Part shown: positions 14,589 to 22,933 of the stretch, one piece after another
How positions within the stretch are numbered: position 1 is the first letter of the stretch
Layout: every line of letters starts with the position of its first letter
The notes under the pieces: model-generated
Told to the model about the DNA's origin: nothing
Database searches by the model: none
What the model saw: only the letters and a program-made list of their open reading frames with translations
Translations under genes and position numbers: made by a program
Origin: CBFGTA01 sp965651595
Lineage (GTDB): Bacteria; Actinomycetota; Actinomycetes; S36-B12; UBA10799
Direction of reading: 5' to 3'
DNA length: 35,890 bases
Assembly: GCA_965651595.1 (NCBI GenBank)
Contig: CBFGTA010000010.1
Coordinates: forward strand, 1 to 35,890

Positions 14589-15443
14589 GTGGCCGACAGT
14601 GTGCAGGTGGCGGGGGTGCTGATTGTCATTCCCGCCTGGACGCCTTTCGCGGCTGTCGGCGTGGCGGGCCTGTCCGGTGCGACGTTTGCTGCTCGGCGCG
14701 GCTTCGACGTGGTGGGAGTTGTGGGGCTTTCGATTGCCACCGGTCTTGGCGGCCTTCTGCTGCGCGACATCCTGCTCGAACAAGGAACTCCCGTCGTCCT
14801 GTCCAACCCCATGTATCTCGCGGTCGCCGCCGTGACCGCCGTTGTCGGTTTCTTGTTCGCTGGCCTGATCGCCCGCCTGACAAGTGTGGTCGTTGTCCTC
14901 GACGGGTTGGCAATGGGGTTCTTGTGCACGCTCGGGGCTGCCAAGACGATCAACGTGGGATTGAGTGCGAGTTCGGCGGTCTTTGTCGGGGTGGTGACGG
15001 CCGTTGGAGGATTGCTCCTGCGAGATGTCTTGAGCGGCACTGCTCCGCAGATCGTGCGCCCGGGATCGTTCCTGGTCTTCCCTGCTCTCGTCGCCACCAT
15101 CGCCTACGTCGTGTTGGTCAGTTGGGACAGCGCCAACGATGCGGTGGCCCAGCTCGCTGCGATGCTGATTGCCCTCGGTTTGCGGGCCGGCGCGTACTGG
15201 CGGGGCTGGCACACAGCGACTGCCGCCGAAATGTCTGACCGAGTGTGGGGATTCTGGTACCACAGCAAGAAGAAGGTCAAGAAAGTCATGGGTGCCGATC
15301 CTCACACGGGCACTCATGAGTTCGACACATCCGGGATCGACCGCGATTTCATCGGCCGAACATCGGGGCGGCCACCCATCACCCTGACGGCCCCAGAAGA
15401 CACCGGACCGGTCAAGAAGCAGCCGCCTGAGGACCTTCCGTGA
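14589..15443 (+). CDS. TRIC-type cation channel family protein (UPF0126), copy 1
   Basis: A 284-residue membrane protein with two repeats of three helices plus a final helix, the TRIC/UPF0126 architecture; bacterial TRIC homologues form trimeric K+-permeable channels. The repeats are visible as paired motifs: GLSGATFAARRGFDVVGVVG with ATGLGGLLLRDILLE in repeat one, and LGAAKTINVGLS with AVGGLLLRDVLSG in repeat two. The glycine-rich GGxxRD kinks are present in both. After residue 205 comes a long hydrophilic, lysine-rich tail (SKKKVKKVMGADPH) that typical family members (about 200-220 residues) lack; it should be cytoplasmic or surface-exposed. The start is GTG 14589, 35 bp from the divergent MetE-like gene. 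It overlaps copy 2 by four bases. Confidence 0.9.
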   Translation: MADSVQVAGVLIVIPAWTPFAAVGVAGLSGATFAARRGFDVVGVVGLSIATGLGGLLLRDILLEQGTPVVLSNPMYLAVAAVTAVVGFLFAGLIARLTSVVVVLDGLAMGFLCTLGAAKTINVGLSASSAVFVGVVTAVGGLLLRDVLSGTAPQIVRPGSFLVFPALVATIAYVVLVSWDSANDAVAQLAAMLIALGLRAGAYWRGWHTATAAEMSDRVWGFWYHSKKKVKKVMGADPHTGTHEFDTSGIDRDFIGRTSGRPPITLTAPEDTGPVKKQPPEDLP

Positions 15444-16156
15444 TCGGGGAGGCGGCGCTCGCGGTCGCACTCATTCCCGACCAACTCGTCATTCCCGGCT
15501 TCATGGAAAGCGCCTCAATCATCATTGGCGGAGTGACCGGCGCAATGCTGGCAACTCGCAAGGGGTTCGACCCGGTGGGGGTGCTGCTCATCGCCTACTG
15601 CACGGCGGTCGGTGGTGGCCTGGTGCGCGACATTCTGATCCAGGCGGGAGTCCCAGCGGTCCTCCAGCATCCCTCGTACCAGTTCTACGCCACGTTGGGC
15701 GCGGTCGTCGGCCTGTTCTTCGCGAAGGGGGCTGCCCGCTACACCGCAACGTATGACTTCTTCAACGTCATCATGCTCGGGGTGTGGGTGCTCCTCGCGT
15801 GTGACCTGGCAATGGCCAAGGGCCTGGACTTCGTGCCGACTGTCTTTATGGGAACCATCGCAGCTGTGGCTGGCGGTCTGCTGCGCGATGTGTTGTGTCA
15901 CGACGTCGCCGAGTTGCTGCAACCGGGAGTGATGTACTCCGTCGCGGCGTTTTTGTCAGCAACTATCTACACGTCGCTCATGTGGATCCAAGTCACGCCG
16001 TTGACTGCCCAGTTGACCGCCTTGATTGTCGCGTCGAGCGTCCGATTCGCTGCCATCACTTTCCAAGTACAAACCCCAATGCCCTACGACGTGTCCGAGC
16101 ATCTCGCCCAGCGCTGGCGCCAGTACCGTGGTCGCCGATCAACCGCTTCGGCCTAA
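15440..16156 (+). CDS. TRIC-type cation channel family protein (UPF0126), copy 2
   Basis: This is a second, shorter TRIC/UPF0126 channel of 238 residues, starting with GTG inside the stop region of copy 1 (GTGA overlap). It shows the same internal duplication: GGVTGAMLATRKGFDPVGVLL with AVGGGLVRDILIQAG in the first repeat, and a second repeat with AVAGGLLRDVLCHDVAELLQPG. A last hydrophobic helix precedes the basic C-terminus QRWRQYRGRRSTASA. The overlap implies coupled translation and roughly equal amounts of both proteins, so a heteromeric channel is conceivable, although the family is known as homotrimers. The gene ends convergently with mnmA, 50 bp away. Confidence 0.9.
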   Translation: MIGEAALAVALIPDQLVIPGFMESASIIIGGVTGAMLATRKGFDPVGVLLIAYCTAVGGGLVRDILIQAGVPAVLQHPSYQFYATLGAVVGLFFAKGAARYTATYDFFNVIMLGVWVLLACDLAMAKGLDFVPTVFMGTIAAVAGGLLRDVLCHDVAELLQPGVMYSVAAFLSATIYTSLMWIQVTPLTAQLTALIVASSVRFAAITFQVQTPMPYDVSEHLAQRWRQYRGRRSTASA

Positions 16157-16206
16157 CCCACCTCGGCCAAGGCAGCGTCAGTGTGGGGCATGTAAGTGTT
16201 GGGACC

Positions 16207-17304
16207 TCAGGTGCAACGGGTGGCGCTGATGGTGGCAGACCCGACCACGCGAGTGTCGTCATAGACGACCATCGTCTGACCCCGCGCCACCGAGCGGATC
16301 CGCTCGGGCAGCCTCACTCCCAGCCGATCCGAGCCCGCTTCCGAACTCATCTCAATCACAGTCGCCGGCGCGGATTCCCCGTGGGCACGGATCTGAACGT
16401 GGCAATCGGCCCCGGGTGGAAGCGGCTGATCCGCGAGCCGCACCTGCTCACCCCACATCTCGTCCACCCACAACAGGCTCGGTGGGCCGACCTCAACGAT
16501 TCGGCTGTCAACGTCGACGGCCACCACGTAGCGGGGAGCCCCGTCGGGAGCCGGAGTTCGAACGTTGAGCCCCTTGCGCTGCCCGACGGTGTAGCGGAAT
16601 GCCCCGTCGTGTTCGCCAATGACGCTACCGGTCGTGACGTCGACAATCTGGCCGGGCTGATCGCCGAGTTTGTCGCGTAACCACGCGGCCGTGTCACCAG
16701 AGGGGATGAAACAGATGTCGTGACTGTCGGGCTTACGCGCAACGAGCAACCCTCGACGTTGGGCTTCTTCGCGGATTTCGGGCTTGGTGGTGTCGCCGAG
16801 GGGGAACAGGCTGCGCGCCAACTGATCCTGGGTCAAGACGCCCAAGACGTAGGACTGGTCTTTCGCGTGGTCGACTGCCCGATGCAGTTGGTAACGGCCG
16901 TCGCTGTCAAGTCGCCGCTGCGCGTAGTGGCCGGTACACACCCCGTCGAAGCCCAGTGCAAGCGCCCGGTCGAGTAATGCCGCAAATTTGATCTTCTCAT
17001 TACATCGCATGCAGGGGTTAGGGGTTCGTCCGGCGGCGTACTCACTGACAAAATCGTCGATCACACCCGCTCGAAATTCCTCGGACAGGTCCCACACGTA
17101 GAAGGGGATCCCCAAGATGTCGGCGGTGCGGCGGGCGTCTCGGGCATCGGACAACGTGCAGCAGCCGCGCGAACCGGGACCGCCCGCTTGCGGGTCCGAC
17201 GACAAAGCCAAGTGGACACCGAGCACTTCGTGGCCGGCGTCAATGGCCCGAGCGGCGGCCACTGCGGAGTCCACCCCGCCAGACATGGCGGCAACAATGC
17301 GCAC
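16207..17304 (-). CDS. mnmA: tRNA-uridine 2-sulfurtransferase
   Basis: MnmA activates U34 of Lys, Glu and Gln tRNAs with ATP and inserts sulfur to give 2-thiouridine, improving wobble decoding. The 365-residue protein has the PP-loop SGGVDS at residues 8-13, catalytic Cys98 in NPCMRCN, and persulfide-forming Cys198 in DICFIPSGD. It also carries the tRNA-recognition segments HYAQR and DQSYVLGVL and the C-terminal beta-barrel beginning at about residue 250 (YTVGQRKGLNV). The start is GTG. It lies 57 nt downstream of the cysteine desulfurase, its likely sulfur donor, on the same strand, the arrangement also known in mycobacteria. Confidence 0.96.
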   Translation of the reverse strand: MRIVAAMSGGVDSAVAAARAIDAGHEVLGVHLALSSDPQAGGPGSRGCCTLSDARDARRTADILGIPFYVWDLSEEFRAGVIDDFVSEYAAGRTPNPCMRCNEKIKFAALLDRALALGFDGVCTGHYAQRRLDSDGRYQLHRAVDHAKDQSYVLGVLTQDQLARSLFPLGDTTKPEIREEAQRRGLLVARKPDSHDICFIPSGDTAAWLRDKLGDQPGQIVDVTTGSVIGEHDGAFRYTVGQRKGLNVRTPAPDGAPRYVVAVDVDSRIVEVGPPSLLWVDEMWGEQVRLADQPLPPGADCHVQIRAHGESAPATVIEMSSEAGSDRLGVRLPERIRSVARGQTMVVYDDTRVVGSATISATRCT

Positions 17305-17361
17305 AGCCGCTCCTCACGTTCGTATTCGGCACGAGTGGGCGAAACAGGATCCGCTCGGGCC

Positions 17362-18561
17362 TCACGCCACAGTAAAAGACTTCGATGCGTCAGCTGCTTG
17401 GGCCACAGCGGCGGGAAACGCCGTCACCAAAGACTGTACGTCATTGTCGGTCGAGGGCCACCCGAAGCTCACTCGAATTGCGGCGGCAGCGAGCTCGGGG
17501 CCCATACCGGTGGCGAGCAGAACCGGCGACACGCGGGTCACACCAGCTGCACACGCGCTACCCGCCGAGCACCAGATGTTCTCGCGATCCAAGACCATGA
17601 GGAGCACTTCGGCCCGAACCTCCGGGATGACGACTGAAGAAATCGACGGCAGCCGGTCAACGTCTTCCCCGGTGACCGTCGCCGCCGGGCAGATCGAGTG
17701 CAGGGATGACTCCCAGTGCTGCCGGTATTGCTCCACCCGCCGATTCGTCTCTTCCAGGTCGGAAGCGTGGGCAGTGACGGCGGCAGCGAATGCGGCGATC
17801 AAGGCCGTCGGGGTCGTTCCCGGCCGAACGCCGAACTCTTGCTTGCCGCCACGGGTCAAAGGGGGAATCGCCGAACCGTCCTGGGGTGTGATCAGCGCCC
17901 CGATTCCCATTGGGGCTCCGAACTTGTGGCCGGACACGGCCATCGATGCGTTCGGCACGACCCACTCGTCGGGGCGAAGCCAGGCAGCGGCCTGCACGGC
18001 GTCACAGTGGAAGGCAATCTGGTTGTCCGCGCACCATTGCGCGATGATGCCCGTCGGCTGGATGGTTCCGAGTTCGTTGTTGGCAGCCATCACCGCGACC
18101 ACACTCAGCCGGTCGCGGTTGCGTATCAGCAACTCCAGCGAGCCTTCCACGTCCAGGACGCCTTCGGAACTTACCGGCAGTCGCAGAATGCGATCGGATC
18201 CTGCTGCGGCTTCGGCGGCACCCGACACGCTCGGGTGCTCGATGGCGGAAATGGCGATGAGGTCGCGGGTGGGTTCTGCTCGTCGGTGGGAGCCTTGGAT
18301 GGCGAGATTGTTGGCTTCGGTTCCACCCGAGGTGAAGATCACTGTCGAGGCGTGAACGCCCCAGTAGCAAGCTACGGAATCGCGGGCTTCCTCGATCCAG
18401 CGTCGTGCTGCCCGGCCAGCACCGTGAACACTCGATGGATTGCCGGTGGCCTCCACGACATCCGCGAATCGTTGAGCCGCCGCTGGCCGGACAGCAGTGG
18501 TGGCGGCGTGATCGACATAAATACCGTCCACACCGCCACCGGGAGCGCGCTGGGAGTTCAC
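17362..18561 (-). CDS. iscS: Cysteine desulfurase (IscS/NifS family)
   Basis: A PLP enzyme that takes sulfur from cysteine as a protein persulfide for tRNA thiolation and Fe-S assembly. The 399-residue protein shows the class V aminotransferase fold: DHAATT near the N-terminus, GNPSSVHGAGR, the TSGGTEANNLAI cofactor loop, the EHPSV histidine, the HCDAVQAA aspartate, PLP-binding Lys213 in SGHKFGAP, RGGKQEFGVRPGT, and catalytic Cys337 in CSAGSACAAG. The short Cys loop places it in the IscS/NifS group rather than SufS. GTG 18561 lies 6 nt after a TAGACT -10 box, so it appears to have its own leaderless promoter even though etfBA lies upstream on the same strand. MnmA next door is the likely partner. 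Confidence 0.94.
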   Translation of the reverse strand: MNSQRAPGGGVDGIYVDHAATTAVRPAAAQRFADVVEATGNPSSVHGAGRAARRWIEEARDSVACYWGVHASTVIFTSGGTEANNLAIQGSHRRAEPTRDLIAISAIEHPSVSGAAEAAAGSDRILRLPVSSEGVLDVEGSLELLIRNRDRLSVVAVMAANNELGTIQPTGIIAQWCADNQIAFHCDAVQAAAWLRPDEWVVPNASMAVSGHKFGAPMGIGALITPQDGSAIPPLTRGGKQEFGVRPGTTPTALIAAFAAAVTAHASDLEETNRRVEQYRQHWESSLHSICPAATVTGEDVDRLPSISSVVIPEVRAEVLLMVLDRENIWCSAGSACAAGVTRVSPVLLATGMGPELAAAAIRVSFGWPSTDNDVQSLVTAFPAAVAQAADASKSFTVA

Positions 18562-18567
18562 CTGCTC

Positions 18568-18573
18568 AGTCTA
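18568..18573 (-). promoter_or_regulatory. Putative -10 box of the cysteine desulfurase-mnmA unit
   Basis: TAGACT on the minus strand, exactly 6 nt before the GTG start. No recognisable -35. Confidence 0.45.
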
Positions 18574-18616
18574 GACGGGGAGCTTCCCGTCGTCGTGACA
18601 GATGAACTGCATGCTG

Positions 18617-19570
18617 CTAGCCCTTGCGTGCCTTGATCTCGTCGACGAGTTGGGGCACGACCTCGAACAGATCGCCCACCACGCCGAAATCGGCGAGCTC
18701 GAAGATGGGGGCTTCGGGATCTTTATTGACAACTACGATCGTCTTGGATGTCTGCATTCCCGCGCGGTGTTGGATGGCTCCGGAGATGCCGTTGGCGATG
18801 TAGAGCTGCGGCGACACGGTCTTTCCGGTTTGCCCCACCTGGTATTGGTGCGGGTACCAGCCAGCGTCGGTGGCGGCGCGGGATGCACCCACGGCCGCAC
18901 CGAGCAAATCGGCTAGCTCTTCCATCAGGTTGAACCCTTCAGCCCCGCCCACACCGCGACCGCCCGACACCACGATCGGTGCCTCGCTCAGTTCCGGACG
19001 GGAACTGGTCTTCTCCTCGACTCGGTTCTTGACCGTCGCGAGTCGAGCGGAGTCGCTCAGGGACACCGAGACAGCGGTCTGGGTGCCAGCCCCGGCGGCA
19101 GCCTCAGCAGCCACCGAATTGGGGCGAACGGTGATGATCGGCGTGCCACTGGACACTTTCGACGTGACGATGACTGCACCACCGAACACCGACTGGGTTG
19201 CTGCACCGCCCTCGGCGATTCCGACCGCGTCCGTGATGACCCCACTGTTGGCCTTGACGGCGAGTCGACCGGCGATCTCTTTGCCGTCGGGAGTCGAGGC
19301 AATGAGAACTGCGGCGGGCCGCTTGTCGGCGATTAGCTGGGCGAGAACGTCGGCCACGGGAGCTACCGGATGGTTGGTCAGCTCAGCATCGGCAGCTACG
19401 TAAATCTGCTCGGCACCGTATTCGGCGAGCGTGCCGGCCGCCTGATCCACGCCGCTGCCAACGAAGACGGCACTCGGCGTTCCGAGGGTCCGTGCCGCTG
19501 TCAGCAGTTCGAGGCTTACCTTCTTGACTGCACCGTCTTGGTGGTCGACGAGAACGAGTACTTCAGCCAT
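18617..19570 (-). CDS. etfA: Electron transfer flavoprotein alpha subunit
   Basis: EtfA (FixB) carries the redox-active FAD of the ETF heterodimer, which accepts electrons from acyl-CoA dehydrogenases and passes them to the respiratory chain. The 317-residue protein has the N-terminal Rossmann-like domain (AEVLVLVDHQDGAVKKV) and the C-terminal FAD domain with GGRGVGGAEGFNLMEELA, GASRAATDAGWYP, QVGQTGKTVSPQLYIA and the signature GISGAIQHRAGM, ending in the VNKDPEAPIFELADFGVVGD region (split across strands). The ATG has a GAGGAG ribosome binding site 9 nt upstream. It follows etfB after 14 nt in the same operon. Confidence 0.96.
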   Translation of the reverse strand: MAEVLVLVDHQDGAVKKVSLELLTAARTLGTPSAVFVGSGVDQAAGTLAEYGAEQIYVAADAELTNHPVAPVADVLAQLIADKRPAAVLIASTPDGKEIAGRLAVKANSGVITDAVGIAEGGAATQSVFGGAVIVTSKVSSGTPIITVRPNSVAAEAAAGAGTQTAVSVSLSDSARLATVKNRVEEKTSSRPELSEAPIVVSGGRGVGGAEGFNLMEELADLLGAAVGASRAATDAGWYPHQYQVGQTGKTVSPQLYIANGISGAIQHRAGMQTSKTIVVVNKDPEAPIFELADFGVVGDLFEVVPQLVDEIKARKG

Positions 19571-19584
19571 GATTGAACGCTCCT

Positions 19585-20364
19585 CTAGATGAACTTCTGC
19601 GCGGACAGGTAGTCGGCGATCTTCTTGCCGCCATCGCCCTCGGCGGTCACGACGGTGCCAGCGGCGCGAGGTGGAGCGTCGGTGAACTCCACGACCTCAG
19701 TGGCCGAGCCAGCAGCACCGACCTGGGTGGCTTCCACGCCGAGATCGGCCAGGGACACAGTCTCGACGGGCTTCTTCTTGGCGGCCATGATCCCCTTGAA
19801 CGATGGGAAACGCGGTTCGTTGATCTTCTCGACGACCGAGATGACCGCGGGCGTTGAGCCTGCTACCTCGTCGTAGCCGTAGTCAGCGATACGCTTGATG
19901 GTGACGTCGCTACCAGCCACGGTCACCGAGCTGGCGAAAGTCAACTGGGCCGCGCCGAGTCGTTCAGCCACCATGGCCGGAACCACGCTCATCCGCGCAT
20001 CGGTGGACTCAGAGCCGAAGATGACCAGGTCGAATCCCTTGCCTTCGAGGGCCTTGGCCAGAACCAGCGAGGTTGCGAGAGCGTCGGAGCCCTTGATCGC
20101 TTCGTCGGTGACGTGGATCGCGGCATCGGCGCCCATGCTGAGGGCCTTACGAACCGTCTCGGTGGCCTTGTCGGGGCCAACACTCACCACGACGACCTCA
20201 CCGCTATTGGCTTCAGCGATCTGCAGGGCCTCTTCGACTGCGTACTCATCGAGCTCATTCATGACTCCATCAACCGACGCGCGGTCAAGGGTCTTGTCGT
20301 TGGGGTCAAGCTTCTTTTCGGCCCATGTATCAGGAACCTGCTTGACACAGACAGCGATCTTCAT
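19585..20364 (-). CDS. etfB: Electron transfer flavoprotein beta subunit
   Basis: EtfB (FixA) binds AMP and forms the ETF heterodimer with EtfA. The 259-residue protein starts MKIAVCVKQVPDTWAEKKLD, the family's N-terminus, and contains the ALKAL-like adenosine-binding region (EEALQIAEANSGEVVVVSVG), the recognition segment IFGSESTDARMSVVPAMVAE, and ends with a C-terminal arm. The frame is open for 37 codons upstream, but ATG 20364 matches the family and is preceded by AGGAGG, spaced rather far (12 nt). A pair of inverted repeats at 20464-20492, about 100 bp upstream, may control this operon. Confidence 0.95.
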   Translation of the reverse strand: MKIAVCVKQVPDTWAEKKLDPNDKTLDRASVDGVMNELDEYAVEEALQIAEANSGEVVVVSVGPDKATETVRKALSMGADAAIHVTDEAIKGSDALATSLVLAKALEGKGFDLVIFGSESTDARMSVVPAMVAERLGAAQLTFASSVTVAGSDVTIKRIADYGYDEVAGSTPAVISVVEKINEPRFPSFKGIMAAKKKPVETVSLADLGVEATQVGAAGSATEVVEFTDAPPRAAGTVVTAEGDGGKKIADYLSAQKFI

Positions 20365-20463
20365 GGTCGGGGTCGACCTCCTGATCTGATCTTCGAACGG
20401 ATGGTCCGGCTCGTGGCGGTGTTGCGCGAGGGTTGACCAGTGTTCAGACGAACCCTCAATGAG

Positions 20464-20492
20464 CCTTGCTGGCAAGGTTACCCATCGGTAAC
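20464..20492. promoter_or_regulatory. Two adjoining palindromes, candidate operator between etfB and the methyltransferase operon
   Basis: CCTTGC-tg-GCAAGG (20464-20477) directly abuts GTTACC-catc-GGTAAC (20477-20492); both are perfect 6-bp inverted repeats. They sit in the divergent region. A possible minus-strand -10 TAACCT is embedded in them, so a bound repressor could block etfBA. Short A/T-ended palindromes of this type are typical of TetR-family operators in lipid metabolism; the regulator is unknown. Confidence 0.45.
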
Positions 20493-20523
20493 TAGTGGCA
20501 GATCGAGGACCCCCTGCATCGGC

Positions 20524-20529
20524 TATCGT
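20524..20529 (+). promoter_or_regulatory. -10 box of the methyltransferase-GH57-GT4 operon
   Basis: TATCGT lies exactly 6 nt before GTG 20536. The hexamer is identical to the -10 of the ilvB leader. No clear -35. Confidence 0.5.
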
Positions 20530-20535
20530 GGGTCC

Positions 20536-21387
20536 GTGCCGCCACCGTCCGACGACTCCGACCGCTCAGGTCCTCAAGGCCTCGCGCTCACCGGGGAACG
20601 CACTGTTCCCGGAATCGCGGAGGAAAACTACTGGTTTCGACGGCACGAGGTGGCCTACGAGTGGCTAGTGGAGTTTCTGCCCTCCCGACTGTCTAGTAGC
20701 GGTGGCCCCGAGAACCGCGTCATCGTCGATGCCGGTTGTGGGGAGGGCTACGGGTGCGCACTGCTGTCTCAAGGTCTCGACGCTCAAGTGGTCGGCCTCG
20801 AACTCGACGACGCTGCCCTGGCCCATGCCCGGGCCCGATACGCCACCAACACCTGCCAGTTCGAGTCGGCCAACCTTGACGCTTGGCCCCTTCCCTCAGA
20901 CAGTGCCCACTGCATGGTGAGTCTGCAGGTATTGGAACATCTGTGGAACGTGCCGGCGTTTTTTGCTGAGACTTTGCGGGTCGTGACCCCGGGTGGAACT
21001 ATCGCGGTGGCAACGCCCAATCGGTTGACATTCTCCCCGGGGCTGGGCCGGGGAGAAACTCCCACCAACCCGTTTCACGTTGAGGAATTCGACGCCGAAC
21101 AACTGAGGAGCCTTTTCGAGCAGGCCGGATTCGCGGACGTCACTGTCTGGGGACTGCACCATTCGCAGTGGCTCGCCAGCTTCCGCAGCTCCCGCGGGGA
21201 CATCGTGGCCAGCCAAGTGCACCATGCTCTCAACGGGACGCCGTTCGACCCCGAACTAGCTGAATTGGTGAGTTCGGTGACCGTCGACGACTTCGTCATC
21301 GACAGCGGCGAGACACACTCGCTCTCGGACAGTCTCGACCTGATCGTCACGGCCGTGTGCCCCTTGACTCACGCTGTCCAGGGCTGA
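20536..21387 (+). CDS. SAM-dependent methyltransferase, Rv3030-like
   Basis: A 283-residue class I methyltransferase. Motif I is VIVDAGCGEGYGCALL (residues 63-78), followed by the acidic GLELDD loop, the SLQVLEHLWNVPAFFAE motif and the post-motif TPGGTIAVATPN. The N-terminal TGERTVPGIAEENYWFRRHE is a stretch I associate with the mycobacterial Rv3030 group, proposed to O-methylate glucose in methylglucose lipopolysaccharide. The frame is open 32 codons upstream, but GTG 20536 is positioned by the -10 box and removes an implausible N-terminus. It is first in an operon with the GH57 and GT4 genes (10-nt gap, then 1-nt overlap), so its acceptor is probably the glucan they build. Substrate and methylated position are inferred. 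Confidence 0.85.
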   Translation: MPPPSDDSDRSGPQGLALTGERTVPGIAEENYWFRRHEVAYEWLVEFLPSRLSSSGGPENRVIVDAGCGEGYGCALLSQGLDAQVVGLELDDAALAHARARYATNTCQFESANLDAWPLPSDSAHCMVSLQVLEHLWNVPAFFAETLRVVTPGGTIAVATPNRLTFSPGLGRGETPTNPFHVEEFDAEQLRSLFEQAGFADVTVWGLHHSQWLASFRSSRGDIVASQVHHALNGTPFDPELAELVSSVTVDDFVIDSGETHSLSDSLDLIVTAVCPLTHAVQG

Positions 21388-21397
21388 AGGTGCTGCC

Positions 21398-22933
21398 GTG
21401 AATCGTGGTACGCCAGTCGGTGAGCCGCTGGGAACGTTGTGCCTCGTGCTCCATAGCCACCTGCCATGGCTGGCCCACCATGGCAACTGGCCAGTGGGTG
21501 AGGAATGGCTCTACCAATCCTGGTCGGCGTCGTATATCCCGTTGTGTGAGCAGCTGGACCGGCTCGCTGACCGGGGCCACCGCAACGTCCTGACCCTCGG
21601 TGTCACCCCAGTCTTGCTGGCTCAGCTCGATGACCCTTACTGTCTGGAAGCTGAACACACCTGGCTGGGGTTCTGGCAGGAACGGGCTGATGCCCTCGCC
21701 GTGGATCGGGATCCGGCGCTCGCGGCGGTGGGCAGTTACGAATCGGACCTGGCCCGGTCTGCGATCTCGCGATTTGAACAGTCGTGGCGCCACGGAGGGT
21801 CCCCCGTGTTGTCACGTCTGGCCCACTCAGGTGTCGTGGAACTTCTCTCCGGACCCGCCACCCACCCGTTCCAACCACTGTTGCCTGACCCCCTCGTGCA
21901 CTACGCACTGGAGGCAGGCAGGGCCGACTGGTCGACGCGGCTAGCCGTGGCTCCGGGCGGAATTTGGGCCCCCGAATGCGGCTACCGGCCGGGACTAGAA
22001 GACGTCTACGCCGATCACGGCGTCACCCATTTCGTGGTTGACGGGCCCACTTTGCGCCATGTGGGTCGTTCCACTGACGCCGCCTGGACTGTGGGTGACA
22101 CACCGGTCGTAGTTTTTGGCCGGGATCTCGAGGTCACGTATCGGGTGTGGTCACCGAAGAAGGGCTACCCCTCGGGCAGCTGGTATCGAGACTTCCACGC
22201 TTACCACGATGCCAGCGGGCTACACACCGTTCGGGTGACGTCAACCCGCACGCCCGCGCATCAGAAACGGCCCTACGAGCCAGCGGGCGCTCAAGCCGCG
22301 GCCCGCCGAGACGCAGCGGACTTCGTCGCCACCGTCCGACGCCGACTCGAAGCCATCCGACGGGAGACGGGAGAACGCGGGCTGGTCGTGGCGGCCTACG
22401 ACACGGAGTTGTTTGGTCACTGGTGGCATGAAGGGCCACAATGGCTCGCCCACGTCATCGAGATGCTCCCCCGGGCGGGTATCGAGACCAACACTCTGGC
22501 CGGGGCGATAGCTGACGGCCACGTGGCTGGCACGGTCCACCCAGAGCCGAGTTCCTGGGGCTCGGGCAAAGATTGGAGAGTCTGGGACGGCCCAGCCGTT
22601 GAATACATGGTCAGCGACAACCACCACCTCGCCAAGCGTTGGGCCGACCTGGTCTCGCATCATCGGCATGCCTATCGAGACGGTCAGCGAGAAGTGTTCT
22701 CTGCCTTGAACAACACCGCCCTGTTGGCGGTAGCCAGCGACTGGGCGTTCATGGTCACCAAGGACTCCGCGGCTGACTATGCCCGAGCCCGCCACGACGC
22801 CCACCACCGTGACTTCACTCGCCTCGCTGGCGCCATCGACGACGGTGCGTGGGAGCATGCCCGGGCAGTGGCGCGCGAATTGGCCACTCGCGATCGACCC
22901 TTCGGTCGCCTCCCATCCGCAGGCAGCATCTGA
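21398..22933 (+). CDS. GH57 1,4-alpha-glucan branching enzyme, Rv3031-like
   Basis: A 511-residue GH57-family protein with DUF1957-type C-terminus, the form that introduces alpha-1,6 branches into alpha-1,4-glucan by a retaining mechanism. Visible landmarks are LVLHSHLPWL at residues 16-25 (metal/substrate His), the nucleophile Glu193 in IWAPECGYRPG, and the second catalytic residue Asp335 in AAYDTELFGHWWHEG. The C-terminal helical domain includes SWGSGKDWRVW and NDxxxxAxxSDWAFM-like SALNNTALLAVASDWAFMV (split) that shape the active site. The start is GTG 21398, 10 nt after the methyltransferase. It is distinct from the GH13 enzyme glgB at the right end, so the window carries two unrelated branching enzymes; this one probably serves a specialised glucan. 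Confidence 0.92.
   Translation: MNRGTPVGEPLGTLCLVLHSHLPWLAHHGNWPVGEEWLYQSWSASYIPLCEQLDRLADRGHRNVLTLGVTPVLLAQLDDPYCLEAEHTWLGFWQERADALAVDRDPALAAVGSYESDLARSAISRFEQSWRHGGSPVLSRLAHSGVVELLSGPATHPFQPLLPDPLVHYALEAGRADWSTRLAVAPGGIWAPECGYRPGLEDVYADHGVTHFVVDGPTLRHVGRSTDAAWTVGDTPVVVFGRDLEVTYRVWSPKKGYPSGSWYRDFHAYHDASGLHTVRVTSTRTPAHQKRPYEPAGAQAAARRDAADFVATVRRRLEAIRRETGERGLVVAAYDTELFGHWWHEGPQWLAHVIEMLPRAGIETNTLAGAIADGHVAGTVHPEPSSWGSGKDWRVWDGPAVEYMVSDNHHLAKRWADLVSHHRHAYRDGQREVFSALNNTALLAVASDWAFMVTKDSAADYARARHDAHHRDFTRLAGAIDDGAWEHARAVARELATRDRPFGRLPSAGSI

Noticed and set aside
14574..15470. 298-codon minus-strand frame opposite the first TRIC gene
   Set aside because: Low-complexity Arg/Pro/His-rich translation; the plus strand encodes an unmistakable TRIC protein.
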